A stretch of DNA of 64,000 nucleotides from Pelagibacteraceae bacterium AG-426-G09. Its GTDB lineage: Bacteria; Pseudomonadota; Alphaproteobacteria; Pelagibacterales; Pelagibacteraceae. Numbering within the stretch: the stretch's first letter is position 1; every line of letters begins with the position of its first letter. The notes under the pieces were generated by a model, which made no database searches, was not told where the DNA came from, and saw only the letters and a program-made list of their open reading frames with translations. Shown here in pieces: positions 1-8,864 of the stretch. The stretch is from positions 62,001-126,000 of the forward strand of contig QCNR01000001.1 in NCBI GenBank assembly GCA_003210075.1, written 5' to 3'. The position numbers and the translations under genes are program-made.

Positions 1-2813
1 TTTTTATCTCCATAAACATTGTCAACTCTCGCTACTGGTGGCCAAAATTTATTTTCTTTTAAATATCCAGACGGATATGCTGCATCTTCTCTTGTGTATT
101 TATGGTTCCATTCATTTGAAACTAATTCTACATCTGTATGGGGTGCGTTTTTAATTGGATTGTCAATTTTATCGTAATCTCCAGATTTCACTTTATCTAT
201 TTCTTTTTTTATTTTTATTAAAGCATCACAAAATCTATCTAATTCTCTTAAACTTTCACTTTCAGTTGGTTCAATCATCATAGTTCCGGCTACAGGCCAA
301 GACATTGTTGGGGCGTGGAATCCAAAATCGATAAGTCTTTTAGCAATATCTTCCTCTGTAATTCCTGTATCATTTTTAATTGGTCTAACATCAATTATAC
401 ATTCGTGTGCTACATTTCCATTTTTTCCTTTATATAAAATTGGAAAGTGGTCTTTAAGTCTATGGGCTATATAATTAGCATTAAGAATTGCATTCTCTGT
501 TGCAATTCTTAAACCCTCTGAACCCATCATTTTAATGTACATCCATGAAATAGCTAAAATACTAGCGCTACCCCATGGGGCGGCTGAAATAGATCCAATT
601 CCTGATACTGGTCCACAATCTTTAATAACTGGATGGTTAGGAAGAAATGGTTCCAAATGTCTTTTACAAGCAATAGGTCCCATTCCTGGTCCACCTCCAC
701 CGTGTGGAATACAAAAAGTTTTATGCAAGTTAATATGACAGACATCTGGTCCAAAATTACCAGGCCTTGCTACACCAACAAGGGCATTTAGATTAGCTCC
801 ATCCATATAAACTTGACCACCATTTTTATGAATTAAATCACAAATTTCGGTAATTTTTTCTTCAAACACTCCGTGTGTTGAAGGGTAAGTAACCATTAAT
901 GCTGCTAAATTTTCAGAATATTTTTCAGCTTTATTTTTTAAATCTTCAATATCTACATTTCCCTCTTTATCACAATTGACTACTACAACTTTCATACCTA
1001 CCATTTGTGCACTCGCAGGGTTTGTGCCATGAGCAGAACTTGGTATTAAACAAACATTTCTACTAGTATTGCCATTCTCTAAATGAAATTTTCTAATGAC
1101 CATCAATCCTGCATACTCGCCTTGTGCACCTGCATTGGGTTGTAATGATACACCAGAAAAACCAGTAATAGATCTCAGCCAATTCTTCATGTCAGTAAAT
1201 AAATTTCTATAACCATTCATTTGTTCTACTGGGGTAAAAGGATGTGGTTCTGAAAACTCTCTCCATGATACCGGTATCATTTCTGCAACAGCATTTAGCT
1301 TCATCGTACAAGAGCCTAAAGCAATCATAGATCTATTTAGTGCAATATCTTTATCCTCTAACTTTTTTAAATATCTAAGCATTTCTGTTTCTGAATGGTA
1401 ATTATTAAATACTGGATGATCTAAATAACTCGAGGTTCTAAGTAGATTTTTTGGTAAGTTCGGTAAACTTTCAGTTGGATTTTCTTTGATAGACTCTGCT
1501 GAATTAAATATTTTTAATAACTGATTAGCTCTGTAAACATTTTTTTTCTGATCAAATGAAACTGCTAACATATTTGAATTTACTTTTCTTATATTTACCT
1601 TTTGATCTAATGCGTTCTGAAAAATTTTATCAGTCTTATCACCTGTTTTTATAGTTACTGTATCAAAAAAATTTTCAGAATATAATTCATAACCAGACTG
1701 TTTTAATTTATTAGCAAAGTTATTTGCTAGTTGTGAAACTCTTTCTGCAATATTTTTAATGCCTTCGGGTCCATGATAAATTGCATAAGCCGCCGCAACT
1801 ATTGCCAGAAGTGCTTGAGCTGTACATATATTGCTTGTCGCTTTATCTCTTCTTATATGTTGCTCTCTAGTTTGTAATGCTAATCTGAAAGCTTTATTTC
1901 CATGCCTATCAACAGATACACCTACTATTCTTCCTGGCATAGATCTTTTGTATTCATCTCTTGTGGCAAAAAACGCTGCATGAGGTCCGCCATAACCCAT
2001 AGGAATACCAAATCTCTGTGAACTACCAACTGCAATATCTGCTCCAAGTTCACCTGGTGTTTTGATTAATGCTAAAGATAAAAGATCACATATCAATATG
2101 GCTTTTCCATTTTTTTTATGAACTTTACTGATCATCTCACTTGGATCTTTTAATTCACCTAGACTACCCGGGTACTGAATTATTCCACATACTATATCTC
2201 CTGCAATATTTTCCAAATCTTTTTCATTGTTTCCTGTGATTACTTTTAAACCTAAAGGTTCAGCCCTTGTTTTAACAACATCAATAGTTTGTGGATGACA
2301 ATTTTCTGATAAGAATACTATTTTACTATCTTTTTTATTTAATCTATGACTCATGCCCATCGCTTCAGCTGCGGCTGTTCCTTCATCTAAAAGTGATGCA
2401 TTAGCTATGTCCATACCAGTAAAATCAGTGATCATTTGTTGAAAATTTAATAACATTTCCAATCTACCTTGAGCTACCTCTGGTTGATATGGTGTATAAG
2501 ATGTATACCAGCCTGGGTTTTCTAAAATATTTCTCAAGATTACATTAGGTATGTAAGTTCCGTAATAACCCATTCCTATAAAGTTTGAATAAATCTTGTT
2601 TTGTTTAGATATATTTTTAAGTTTTCTAAGTGCCTCATACTCCGAATTTGGTTCACCAATTGTTAAAGGCTCTTTGAAGTGAATATTGCCAGGAACAGTG
2701 TTTGATATTAAATCTTTAATATTCTTATAGCCAAGCTGATCAAGCATTTTTTGTTGCTCTTGTTCAGAGTTTCCAATGTGTCTTCTAAAAAAACTTCTAT
2801 TATTTTCTAACAT
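1..2813 (-). CDS. gcvP: Glycine dehydrogenase (decarboxylating), P-protein, 3' end cut by the window
   Basis: The PLP-dependent P-protein decarboxylates glycine and passes the aminomethyl group to the lipoyl arm of GcvH. It is absent from the ORF track because its stop lies outside the window. I read the minus frame from the ATG at 2813 open to base 3, about 937 codons. The PLP-lysine region reads HKTFCIPHGGGGPGMG near base 700, and the C-terminal part reads FWPPVARVDNVYGD at the window edge, so only about a dozen residues should be missing. It is the long single-chain form, not the split two-subunit form. Its ATG overlaps the gcvH stop as TAATG, which suggests translational coupling. It is the last gene of the riboswitch-controlled gcvTHP operon. 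Confidence 0.96.
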   Translation of the reverse strand, partial: MLENNRSFFRRHIGNSEQEQQKMLDQLGYKNIKDLISNTVPGNIHFKEPLTIGEPNSEYEALRKLKNISKQNKIYSNFIGMGYYGTYIPNVILRNILENPGWYTSYTPYQPEVAQGRLEMLLNFQQMITDFTGMDIANASLLDEGTAAAEAMGMSHRLNKKDSKIVFLSENCHPQTIDVVKTRAEPLGLKVITGNNEKDLENIAGDIVCGIIQYPGSLGELKDPSEMISKVHKKNGKAILICDLLSLALIKTPGELGADIAVGSSQRFGIPMGYGGPHAAFFATRDEYKRSMPGRIVGVSVDRHGNKAFRLALQTREQHIRRDKATSNICTAQALLAIVAAAYAIYHGPEGIKNIAERVSQLANNFANKLKQSGYELYSENFFDTVTIKTGDKTDKIFQNALDQKVNIRKVNSNMLAVSFDQKKNVYRANQLLKIFNSAESIKENPTESLPNLPKNLLRTSSYLDHPVFNNYHSETEMLRYLKKLEDKDIALNRSMIALGSCTMKLNAVAEMIPVSWREFSEPHPFTPVEQMNGYRNLFTDMKNWLRSITGFSGVSLQPNAGAQGEYAGLMVIRKFHLENGNTSRNVCLIPSSAHGTNPASAQMVGMKVVVVNCDKEGNVDIEDLKNKAEKYSENLAALMVTYPSTHGVFEEKITEICDLIHKNGGQVYMDGANLNALVGVARPGNFGPDVCHINLHKTFCIPHGGGGPGMGPIACKRHLEPFLPNHPVIKDCGPVSGIGSISAAPWGSASILAISWMYIKMMGSEGLRIATENAILNANYIAHRLKDHFPILYKGKNGNVAHECIIDVRPIKNDTGITEEDIAKRLIDFGFHAPTMSWPVAGTMMIEPTESESLRELDRFCDALIKIKKEIDKVKSGDYDKIDNPIKNAPHTDVELVSNEWNHKYTREDAAYPSGYLKENKFWPPVARVDNVYGDK

Positions 2814-3193
2814 TACTGATTACTTTCTTTTGCAAACTTATCATACTCATCTTTGTTCATTAAAGTATCTAGCTCTTTAACATCTTTAATTTTTAATTTA
2901 AAAAACCATGCTTCTCCCTCAGGGTCAGCATTAATTTTTGAAGGATCATCTACTATTGTTTGATTAGTATCAACTACTTCGCCGCTTATCGGAGTATAAA
3001 CATCACTTGCGGCTTTTGTAGATTCTACAACTCCCGCAGTACCATCTTTCTCTACATTCGAACCTTTTTCTGGTAACTCAGCAAAGACGATATCACCTAA
3101 CATTTCAGTTGCATGTTTTGTAATTCCAATGGTAGCTATATCTCCATCAAGCTTCAACCATTCGTGTTCTTTTGAATATTTTACATCAGACAT
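2813..3193 (-). CDS. gcvH: Glycine cleavage system H protein
   Basis: This 126-residue lipoyl carrier shuttles the aminomethyl intermediate between the P, T and L proteins in the cytoplasm. The lipoylation site is clear: [10 protein letters not shown] with Lys60, after the usual N-terminal block [11 protein letters not shown]. The length is normal for the family. It overlaps gcvT by 8 bases upstream and shares the TAATG junction with gcvP downstream, so the three genes are almost certainly one transcript. The dihydrolipoamide dehydrogenase (L protein) is not in this window. Confidence 0.97.
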   Translation of the reverse strand: MSDVKYSKEHEWLKLDGDIATIGITKHATEMLGDIVFAELPEKGSNVEKDGTAGVVESTKAASDVYTPISGEVVDTNQTIVDDPSKINADPEGEAWFFKLKIKDVKELDTLMNKDEYDKFAKESNQ

Positions 3194-4289
3194 TTATTTC
3201 TCCTTTGACATAGTTTTTTTTGTAAAATGGTAAATTACATACATTTGCAGGTATTTTTTTACCTCTTACCTCTAAAAATAATTTTGTATTTAAATCTGAA
3301 TACTGGTTATCAACATAACCCATCGCTATTGAATGATCAACACTTGGACCAAAAGTGCCACTTGTAATTTTTCCGATTTCTTTATCATCATTGTTAAAAA
3401 TTTTTGTATTTCCTCTAGCTATTACTCTATTCTCTGGCTTTATACCTACTCTAATTTTTTCTACACCTGATTGAATTTGTTTTTTAATAATTTTTGATCC
3501 AGGGTATTCTGTATCAATTCTGTTTTTGGAAATTGCCCATTTAAGATTTGCTTCTATAGGAGTTGTGTTCTTATCGAGATCATTACCATAAAGACATAAT
3601 CCTGCTTCCATTCTAAGTGTATCTCTTGCTCCTAATCCAATCATTTTAGATCCATTGCTAAGCATTTCCTCAACAAATTTTTCTGCATAATTATTTTTTA
3701 TAGAAATTTCAAAACCATCTTCACCCGTATATCCTGATCTTGTAATAAATATATTAATATCTAAAAATTTAAAATTTCCTCCGTTCATAAATTTTAATTT
3801 ACTTACTCCCTCCACTTTTTTTTCTAGAATATCTTTCGCTTCTGGTCCCTGTAGAGCAATTAATGAAAGTTCTTCATTTAATTGTAAATTATATTTATTA
3901 TTTAATTTTTTCTTTATTATTTTTAAGTCATTTTCTTTACACGCAGCATTAAGTATTATTAAATAACCATCTGAGATTTTAGTTATTATTAAATCGTCGT
4001 AAATACATGCATTTTCATCCATTAGAAAAGAGTATTTGCTTTGATTTAGATTTAATTTTTTTAAGTCTATTGGGAAAATATTTTCAAGGTCTTTGGTAAG
4101 ATTTTCTTTGCCATAAATAAATAGTTGTCCCATGTGAGATACGTCAAAAATTCCACAATTAGATCTTGTAAATTTATGTTCTTGTATAATTCCATCTTTA
4201 TACTGAATTGGCATTTCATAGCCAGCAAACTCGACAAGCTTAGCATTATGCTTTTTATGAAGATTATATAACGATGTTTTTTTTACCAT
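3186..4289 (-). CDS. gcvT: Aminomethyltransferase, glycine cleavage T protein
   Basis: GcvT transfers the methylene group from GcvH to tetrahydrofolate, releasing ammonia. The 367-residue protein starts with the typical [20 protein letters not shown] block, followed by [10 protein letters not shown], a YTGEDGFEI motif and [18 protein letters not shown]. Length and order match the bacterial family. The ATG at 4289 is preceded by a weak AAAGAG ribosome site that lies inside the 3' strand of a long stem of the upstream glycine riboswitch, so this start is probably the regulated one. It is the first gene of gcvT-gcvH-gcvP. In SAR11 cells glycine cleavage supplies one-carbon units and ammonia from scavenged glycine (established for the clade; inferred here). 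Confidence 0.97.
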   Translation of the reverse strand: MVKKTSLYNLHKKHNAKLVEFAGYEMPIQYKDGIIQEHKFTRSNCGIFDVSHMGQLFIYGKENLTKDLENIFPIDLKKLNLNQSKYSFLMDENACIYDDLIITKISDGYLIILNAACKENDLKIIKKKLNNKYNLQLNEELSLIALQGPEAKDILEKKVEGVSKLKFMNGGNFKFLDINIFITRSGYTGEDGFEISIKNNYAEKFVEEMLSNGSKMIGLGARDTLRMEAGLCLYGNDLDKNTTPIEANLKWAISKNRIDTEYPGSKIIKKQIQSGVEKIRVGIKPENRVIARGNTKIFNNDDKEIGKITSGTFGPSVDHSIAMGYVDNQYSDLNTKLFLEVRGKKIPANVCNLPFYKKNYVKGEINV

Positions 4290-4298
4290 ATTAACTCT
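4287..4298 (-). promoter_or_regulatory. Ribosome-site and start-codon half of a 12-base stem (riboswitch expression platform)
   Basis: The minus-strand sequence AGAGTTAATATG contains the weak ribosome site AGAG and the gcvT ATG. It is a perfect 12-base reverse complement of CATATTAACTCT at 4364-4375, which spans the linker between aptamers and the 5' strand of aptamer-2 P1. The CTCT of that partner strand is also needed for P1 (CTCTG/CAGAG), so the two pairings compete. Inference: without glycine the 12-bp stem hides the start; glycine-stabilised P1 takes back CTCT and frees the ribosome site, giving an ON switch. Confidence 0.7.
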
Positions 4299-4301
4299 TT
4301 C

Positions 4302-4447
4302 GCCCCCTCTGTCTATTGGCCTGAGAGTTTTGCTCCTTCGGCAAGAACTTTGGTTCTTTTTCCAGAGTTAATATGCGCGGTCCTTTTGCCTGAGAGATTC
4401 CGGGGTGGTTGCTCCTTCGGCTCTACATCGAAGTAGTCTCTTCCGCA
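4302..4447 (-). ncRNA. Tandem glycine riboswitch in the gcvT leader
   Basis: On the minus strand two copies of the glycine aptamer core follow one another. The first has CCGAAGGAGCAA then CTCTCAGGCAAAAGGAC. The second has GCCGAAGGAGCAA then CTCTCAGGCCAATAGACAGAG. P1 of aptamer 1 is GCGG/CCGC (about 4377-4446). P1 of aptamer 2 is CTCTG/CAGAG (about 4306-4367), with a very short linker between them. The element lies directly in front of gcvT, as expected for family RF00504, and the gcvT start codon is only about 13 bases from the end of aptamer 2, so control is probably at translation. Confidence 0.95.
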
Positions 4448-4452
4448 ATCTC

Positions 4453-4461
4453 AATATAGCA
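4453..4461 (-). promoter_or_regulatory. Putative extended -10 promoter for gcvTHP
   Basis: The minus strand reads TGC-TATATT, a TGN extended -10 element. It lies just upstream of aptamer 1, so transcription would start at the 5' edge of the riboswitch. No good -35 is seen at 17 bases. The region is AT-rich, so the match alone is weak; its position is the main support. Confidence 0.45.
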
Positions 4462-4469
4462 TAAATTTA

Positions 4470-5342
4470 TTAATTTACTTCTTTTTTTATAAAGAATTTG
4501 CTTCCAAATTGTAGCAAAACAGCAAATAAAACAATTGATCCACCAATCAAAACAATTAGAGGTGGCTGCTCATTTATAAATACCCAGGCCCAAAGGGGTC
4601 CAAAAATTGCCTCTGACATCATAATGATTCCCACTACAGCAGAAGGAGTTGTTCTTGCGCCAATAGTTATAAAAATAAAACCAAAACCGACCTGAAAAAA
4701 ACCTGCTAAAAAACCTAAAAATATATCATGCAAAGAAATATCTACTCTTTCAGCTACTACATATCCTATAATCATTGCAACAATACCAGCAATGAGTTGT
4801 AGAGGTATCATATCTACACTAGGATATTTTCTAACAATAATAATAAGTATAGCAAAAGAGATTGGCATTATAAATGCAATAAAATTTCCGATCATTTGTC
4901 CTGAGGTCAAAGAATCTCCCAACATAAGTGTGATACCAGAAATAGCTAATATTATTGAAACTAAAGTAATTTTAGAAATAGTTTCTTTAAGAAAAATATA
5001 TCCAAAGATAGCAAGAAATAAAGTTTGTGTTTGAATTATAAAATTAGCATTCGCAACAGTTGTATTATACATGGCAAATACATAACTAAAAAAACCACAT
5101 CCTAAAATAATTCCACCTATTACACCTGGAATTCCAGAATTTATAAAAGCTTTAAAAAATTTTCTTTTATATGTGATTGTTAAAAAAATAATTATAACAA
5201 AGCAAAAAAATACAGATCTCCAGAATAAGATTTGCCATAGGTTTGCACCTTCAAATGATTTTACAATCAATCCACCAAAACTTAATGTGATTGCACCTAA
5301 AAGAACTAAAATAAATCCAGGAATTTTAAATATTATTTTCAT
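4470..5342 (-). CDS. DMT-superfamily permease (EamA type) in the 5-oxoprolinase operon
   Basis: This is a 290-residue membrane protein with about ten hydrophobic segments arranged as two EamA-like repeats, as in drug/metabolite transporters. The inter-repeat features NFIIQTQTLFLAIFGYIFLKE and MMSEAIFGPLWAWVFINE are the paired conserved helices of the family. Its ATG overlaps the pxpC stop as TAATG, so it is translated with pxpB and pxpC. The substrate cannot be read from sequence. Genomic context suggests uptake or export of an amino acid or 5-oxoproline, but this is inference. Confidence 0.88.
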   Translation of the reverse strand: MKIIFKIPGFILVLLGAITLSFGGLIVKSFEGANLWQILFWRSVFFCFVIIIFLTITYKRKFFKAFINSGIPGVIGGIILGCGFFSYVFAMYNTTVANANFIIQTQTLFLAIFGYIFLKETISKITLVSIILAISGITLMLGDSLTSGQMIGNFIAFIMPISFAILIIIVRKYPSVDMIPLQLIAGIVAMIIGYVVAERVDISLHDIFLGFLAGFFQVGFGFIFITIGARTTPSAVVGIIMMSEAIFGPLWAWVFINEQPPLIVLIGGSIVLFAVLLQFGSKFFIKKEVN

Positions 5343-6304
5343 TAAATCTGATTAATTAAGTTATCAGTTTCTAAATTATAAAATTTAAATAATTTCTCAG
5401 CTTCTTCTAAACTAACTTGTTTAAATTTTATGGCTGAGCCCGGTATCATTTGAACAAGTTTATCAAAGTCTGCACTTATTACGTTTGCAATTTTTGGATA
5501 ACCGCCTATCGTACCATGATCGGAGAGCATAATTATTGGATTACCATCACTTGGAACTTGGATTACCCCTTTTACTAGACCTTCAGATTTAATATTTGAA
5601 TTAACAACATTTTCTAAAACTTGACCTTTTAGCCTCATTCCCATCCTGTCTGATAACTTTGTAACCTTAAACTCTTTATTAAAAAAAATATTTTTTGATT
5701 TTTCAGAAAAAAAATCAAAGTGCATTGATCTTAAAACTCTTATATACTCAATTTTAGAATTTACATAATTTAAATTAGTGATTGTTAAATTTTTTTTTTT
5801 ATGATCGATATTGATTTTTTGATTGTTAGATAGTTTTTCTCCATTGTTTGGACCAATGTTTGCTTTGGTATTTATTGAATAGCTACCCCAAGTTTTATCT
5901 AAAATAAAATCCTCACTGACTGAAATATAACCATAAACTGATTTGTTTGTAGATTGTATATCAATTTTATCATTATTTTGGATAAGATATACTTGGTATG
6001 GTTCCCCAATTATCTTTTTATTATTATCTCTAACAATTTGAAATTTAACATCTCCTGTAAGAACAATAAATATTTCCTCACCTTTATATTTCAATAATGG
6101 ACCTTGATAAGCAAATTCAATAACAGGTGAATTTAAATCCTTTTTTAACAAAGCATTAGCAAGTATATAGTTTCTTTTATCCATCACTCCACTTACTGGA
6201 ATACCAATATGATTAAGATTTTGTCTTCCACGATCTTGAAAAGTTGTATTTACCCCTGCCCTCTCAACTTCGAAATAACTATTTTTTGATTTTATCATAT
6301 TCAT
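5342..6304 (-). CDS. pxpC: 5-oxoprolinase subunit C (biotin-dependent-carboxylase-like / KipA family)
   Basis: The 320-residue protein has the family signature near its start, TTFQDRGRQNLNHIGIPVSG followed by MDKRNYILANAL. Later blocks are RMGMRLKG, IKSEGLVKGVIQVPSDGNPI and DHGTIGGYPKIANVISAD. PxpABC together hydrolyse 5-oxoproline (pyroglutamate) to glutamate using ATP. The first 26 bases overlap the end of pxpB. Met1 and Met3 are both possible starts and the sequence does not decide between them. It shares a TAATG junction with the downstream permease. Some family members were annotated as urea carboxylase or allophanate hydrolase subunits, but the neighbourhood of pxpB and divergent pxpA favours 5-oxoprolinase. 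Confidence 0.92.
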   Translation of the reverse strand: MNMIKSKNSYFEVERAGVNTTFQDRGRQNLNHIGIPVSGVMDKRNYILANALLKKDLNSPVIEFAYQGPLLKYKGEEIFIVLTGDVKFQIVRDNNKKIIGEPYQVYLIQNNDKIDIQSTNKSVYGYISVSEDFILDKTWGSYSINTKANIGPNNGEKLSNNQKINIDHKKKNLTITNLNYVNSKIEYIRVLRSMHFDFFSEKSKNIFFNKEFKVTKLSDRMGMRLKGQVLENVVNSNIKSEGLVKGVIQVPSDGNPIIMLSDHGTIGGYPKIANVISADFDKLVQMIPGSAIKFKQVSLEEAEKLFKFYNLETDNLINQI

Positions 6305-6953
6305 CTTCTGATATTTGTTTAAATTTAACTGTATCTCCTGGATTAATTAAAGCTGGATTTTTTTGATTATCTTTATTGAAGATTTCTAGAGGTGTGTTGC
6401 CAATAATATTCCAGCCACCTGGACTTTCATAAGTATAAATATTGCAAAACTGTTCTGTTAATCCTATAGATCCTTTTGGAACTTTTACTCTAGGTGTCTC
6501 TAATCGTTTTGCCCTAAGTTTTTCACTTATATCCCCTAAAAAAGGCATACCCGCAATGAAACCAGTCATATAACAAAAATATTCTTTACTAAAAAAAATT
6601 TCTAATATTTTGTCATATTTAATCTTGAGGAGATTTTCTAACCGACTATGATCTAGTGTGAATTTTTTTTCATTACATATTGGTATTTCAATAAATTTTT
6701 TTTTGTTTTCATTTTTCTTTTTGACTTCTAAATTTTCAATTATTTTTTTTATTTTAAGAAAATTTGTAATATCTAAATCGAAAGAAATAATTAGCTTATT
6801 ATATGAAGGCGTAATATTTGTAATTCCTTCAATCTTTTTATCCTTAAGATTATTAAAGTAGTTTATTACATTAGTATTTATTTCTTTATTAACATCTTTA
6901 CCAAAGTCACAATAAACCGACGCATCCCCAAGATTTAATATATTTTTAATCAT
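6279..6953 (-). CDS. pxpB: 5-oxoprolinase subunit B (KipI / allophanate hydrolase subunit 1 family)
   Basis: This 224-residue cytoplasmic protein carries the family core CYMTGFIAGMPFLGDI and PRVKVPKGSIGLTEQFCNIY, followed by SPGGWNIIGNTPLEIF. It forms the ATP-dependent 5-oxoprolinase complex with PxpC and PxpA. It is the first gene of pxpB-pxpC-permease. It starts only 28 bases from the divergent pxpA start, so both promoters must fit in or around that gap. The start chosen is the first ATG of the frame, and its N-terminal residues ILNLGDASVYCDFG fit the family. Confidence 0.92.
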   Translation of the reverse strand: MIKNILNLGDASVYCDFGKDVNKEINTNVINYFNNLKDKKIEGITNITPSYNKLIISFDLDITNFLKIKKIIENLEVKKKNENKKKFIEIPICNEKKFTLDHSRLENLLKIKYDKILEIFFSKEYFCYMTGFIAGMPFLGDISEKLRAKRLETPRVKVPKGSIGLTEQFCNIYTYESPGGWNIIGNTPLEIFNKDNQKNPALINPGDTVKFKQISEDEYDKIKK

Positions 6954-6957
6954 CCTA

Positions 6958-6966
6958 TGTTATAAT
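6958..6966 (+). promoter_or_regulatory. Extended -10 promoter for pxpA within a 28-base divergent gap
   Basis: The plus strand reads TGT-TATAAT, a perfect -10 hexamer with a TGN extension, ending 15 bases before the pxpA ATG. The transcript leader would be under ten bases. The minus strand of the same site reads ATTATAACA, which could serve as a -10 for pxpB, so the site may be a symmetric two-way promoter. No consensus -35 is visible. Confidence 0.55.
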
Positions 6967-6981
6967 GAATTTTTAAAAGCT

Positions 6982-7761
6982 ATGGAAATTAATATCAACT
7001 GTGATTTAGGAGAAAAATCGAAGCTCCATAATAACGAAAATGATCCCTTTCTTTTAAGTATTGTTAATTCTGCTAGTGTAGCTTGCGGGTATCATGCGGG
7101 TGATGAGGAAACTATGGATCAAGTTGTAAAAATATCAAAAGAAAACAACGTTAGTATTGGTGCACATCCATCATTTAATGATCCAGAAAACTTTGGCAGA
7201 AAAAGAATGAATTTATCTTCTTCGGAAATAAGAAAATTAATAATTGATCAATATGAAATACTTCAAAGAATTGCATTTAACCATAATGAAAACGTCACGC
7301 ATATCAAACCTCATGGTGCATTAAATAATATGGCTTGTGAGGATTTAGAGTTAGCTTTAACTGTTGCAAAAGCAGTAAATGAAATTGGTAAAGATATAAT
7401 TTATCTTGTCCCGACTGGATCCAAAATGGAATTAGCTGCAAAAAAACTAAATATGAGAATAGCTTGCGAAATATTTGCAGATAGAAATTACGAGGATAAT
7501 GGGAATCTTATATCAAGATCTAACCGAAATGCCTTAATTACAGATCCAGAGCAAGCTAAAAGACACGTTTTAAGCATGGTTAAAAACCAAGCGATAAATT
7601 GTCTCTCCGGGAAGCAGATACCTTGTGAAATAGACTCTGTGTGCATACATGGTGATAATGTTAGTTCATTAGAAACTGCAAGATCTATTAAAGATAATCT
7701 AGTTAAAAATGGATTGATACTTAAACCTTTAAATAAAATGGAGAAATTTAAACAAATATGA
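6982..7761 (+). CDS. pxpA: 5-oxoprolinase subunit A (LamB/YcsF family)
   Basis: The 259-residue protein opens with the family signature INCDLGEKSKL, followed by SVACGYHAGDEETM and SIGAHPSFNDPENFGRKRM. A later block, THIKPHGALNNMA, completes the metal-binding core expected of this fold. PxpA works with PxpB and PxpC, which are encoded divergently next door. The gene ends in ATGA shared with the next ORF (7758), so the TPR gene downstream is probably co-transcribed and coupled. Length and start fit the family. Confidence 0.94.
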   Translation: MEININCDLGEKSKLHNNENDPFLLSIVNSASVACGYHAGDEETMDQVVKISKENNVSIGAHPSFNDPENFGRKRMNLSSSEIRKLIIDQYEILQRIAFNHNENVTHIKPHGALNNMACEDLELALTVAKAVNEIGKDIIYLVPTGSKMELAAKKLNMRIACEIFADRNYEDNGNLISRSNRNALITDPEQAKRHVLSMVKNQAINCLSGKQIPCEIDSVCIHGDNVSSLETARSIKDNLVKNGLILKPLNKMEKFKQI

Positions 7762-8243
7762 GAAATTTATTATTAGCAAGTCTACTCGTTTTAACATTTA
7801 TTCAACCATCTTTTTCAGCTGGTTCAAGTGGAGACAGTAGTGCTTCGAAAACCGACTACGAAAAAGCTGTTAAGTACGTAAAACAAGCTAAAAAATATGA
7901 GGAAAAAGGTAAAACTGATAAAGCTCAAAAAAGATATCAAAAGGCGCAAAAACTTTTAATTGCATCAAATGCAGAAATTCCTAATAAAGCAGACACTTTA
8001 AATTATCTAGGCTTTACTACAAGGAAGCTTGGTGATTTTGAAGCTGGGGAAAAATATTATTTAGAAGGCCTCGCAATTGAACCTAATCACATTGGAATTA
8101 ATGAATATTTAGGAGAATTATATGTTGTAACAGGTAGAATAGACCTGGCAAAAGAACGTTTAGATATTCTGAAAAGTTGTAATTGTGAAGAATTTCAAGA
8201 ATTAAAAGAAATTATTGAAGGAAAGAAAAAATCTAAGTATTAA
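7758..8243 (+). CDS. Small exported TPR-repeat protein of unknown function
   Basis: This is a 161-residue protein with a clear Sec signal peptide (short basic start, hydrophobic LLLASLLVLTFIQ, cleavage near SFSAG). After a Lys-rich helical stretch with YEKAVKYVKQAKKYEEKGK, residues about 75-140 form one or two TPR-like helical pairs (LNYLGFTTRKLGDFEAGEKY, then YLGELYVVTGRIDLAKE). It also has a CNC motif near the end, at about residue 145. I cannot name the gene. Its start overlaps the pxpA stop as ATGA, yet the exported location makes a direct role in 5-oxoproline hydrolysis unlikely. It may simply share the transcript. Confidence 0.82.
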   Translation: MRNLLLASLLVLTFIQPSFSAGSSGDSSASKTDYEKAVKYVKQAKKYEEKGKTDKAQKRYQKAQKLLIASNAEIPNKADTLNYLGFTTRKLGDFEAGEKYYLEGLAIEPNHIGINEYLGELYVVTGRIDLAKERLDILKSCNCEEFQELKEIIEGKKKSKY

Positions 8244-8252
8244 TTAGGAACT

Positions 8253-8864
8253 TTGGTTGAAGAACTTGTTATAATTACACAAATTATATTTATAGATATA
8301 ATTTTAGCTGCGGATAATGCAATTATAATTGGATTAATTGCTGCCAACTTTGTTCCCAAAAATAGGAAACAAATAATTTTATGGGGAGTTGGTGGAGCAT
8401 TAATTTTTAAAATTATATTTGCTTTATTTGCAACTTATTTATTTAAATTTTACTTTATTAAAATATTAGGTGGATTACTTTTAATTTGGATTGTTAATGA
8501 TTTAAGAAAAGATTTATTTGAAATTAAAAAAATTAAGTCTCCGACTAAAAAATCTAAAGAACCATCTTACATTCAAAGTGTATATAAAGTTTTATTTGCT
8601 GATATTACAATTAGCTTTGATAATGTAATTGGAGTAGTTGGTGCATCTAAAGGTTATTTTGAGTACATGATATTTGGTCTTGTATTATCAGTAATATTGA
8701 CTGGTGCTCTAGCAACATACTTAGCAAATTATATTCAAAAACATTTATGGATTGCGTATGTGGGTCTTGCTTTCATTTTAATTGTTGCATTACAGTTAGT
8801 AATAGGTGGATTGGCAGATTTAGAAATATTGAAAATTAATGAGCGATTTTTAAAATACTTTTAG
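8253..8864 (+). CDS. TerC/YjbE-family integral membrane protein (putative metal ion transporter)
   Basis: This 203-residue protein has about six or seven membrane helices. The two acidic family motifs are present in equivalent helices: ILAADNAIII near residue 17 and ITISFDNVIGVVGA near residue 112. TerC and YjbE-like proteins are linked to metal (often manganese) export; the substrate here is inference. The start is TTG at 8253 with an AGGA site only 3 bases before it. No ATG lies upstream of the first essential helix, so the TTG is likely real. Its TAG stop interlocks with the panB TAA stop on the other strand (TTAG at 8861-8864). Confidence 0.85.
   Translation: MVEELVIITQIIFIDIILAADNAIIIGLIAANFVPKNRKQIILWGVGGALIFKIIFALFATYLFKFYFIKILGGLLLIWIVNDLRKDLFEIKKIKSPTKKSKEPSYIQSVYKVLFADITISFDNVIGVVGASKGYFEYMIFGLVLSVILTGALATYLANYIQKHLWIAYVGLAFILIVALQLVIGGLADLEILKINERFLKYF

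Noticed and set aside
535-754. Short ORFs on both strands inside gcvP
   Set aside because: Both fall in frames that conflict with the strongly conserved gcvP reading frame; shadows.
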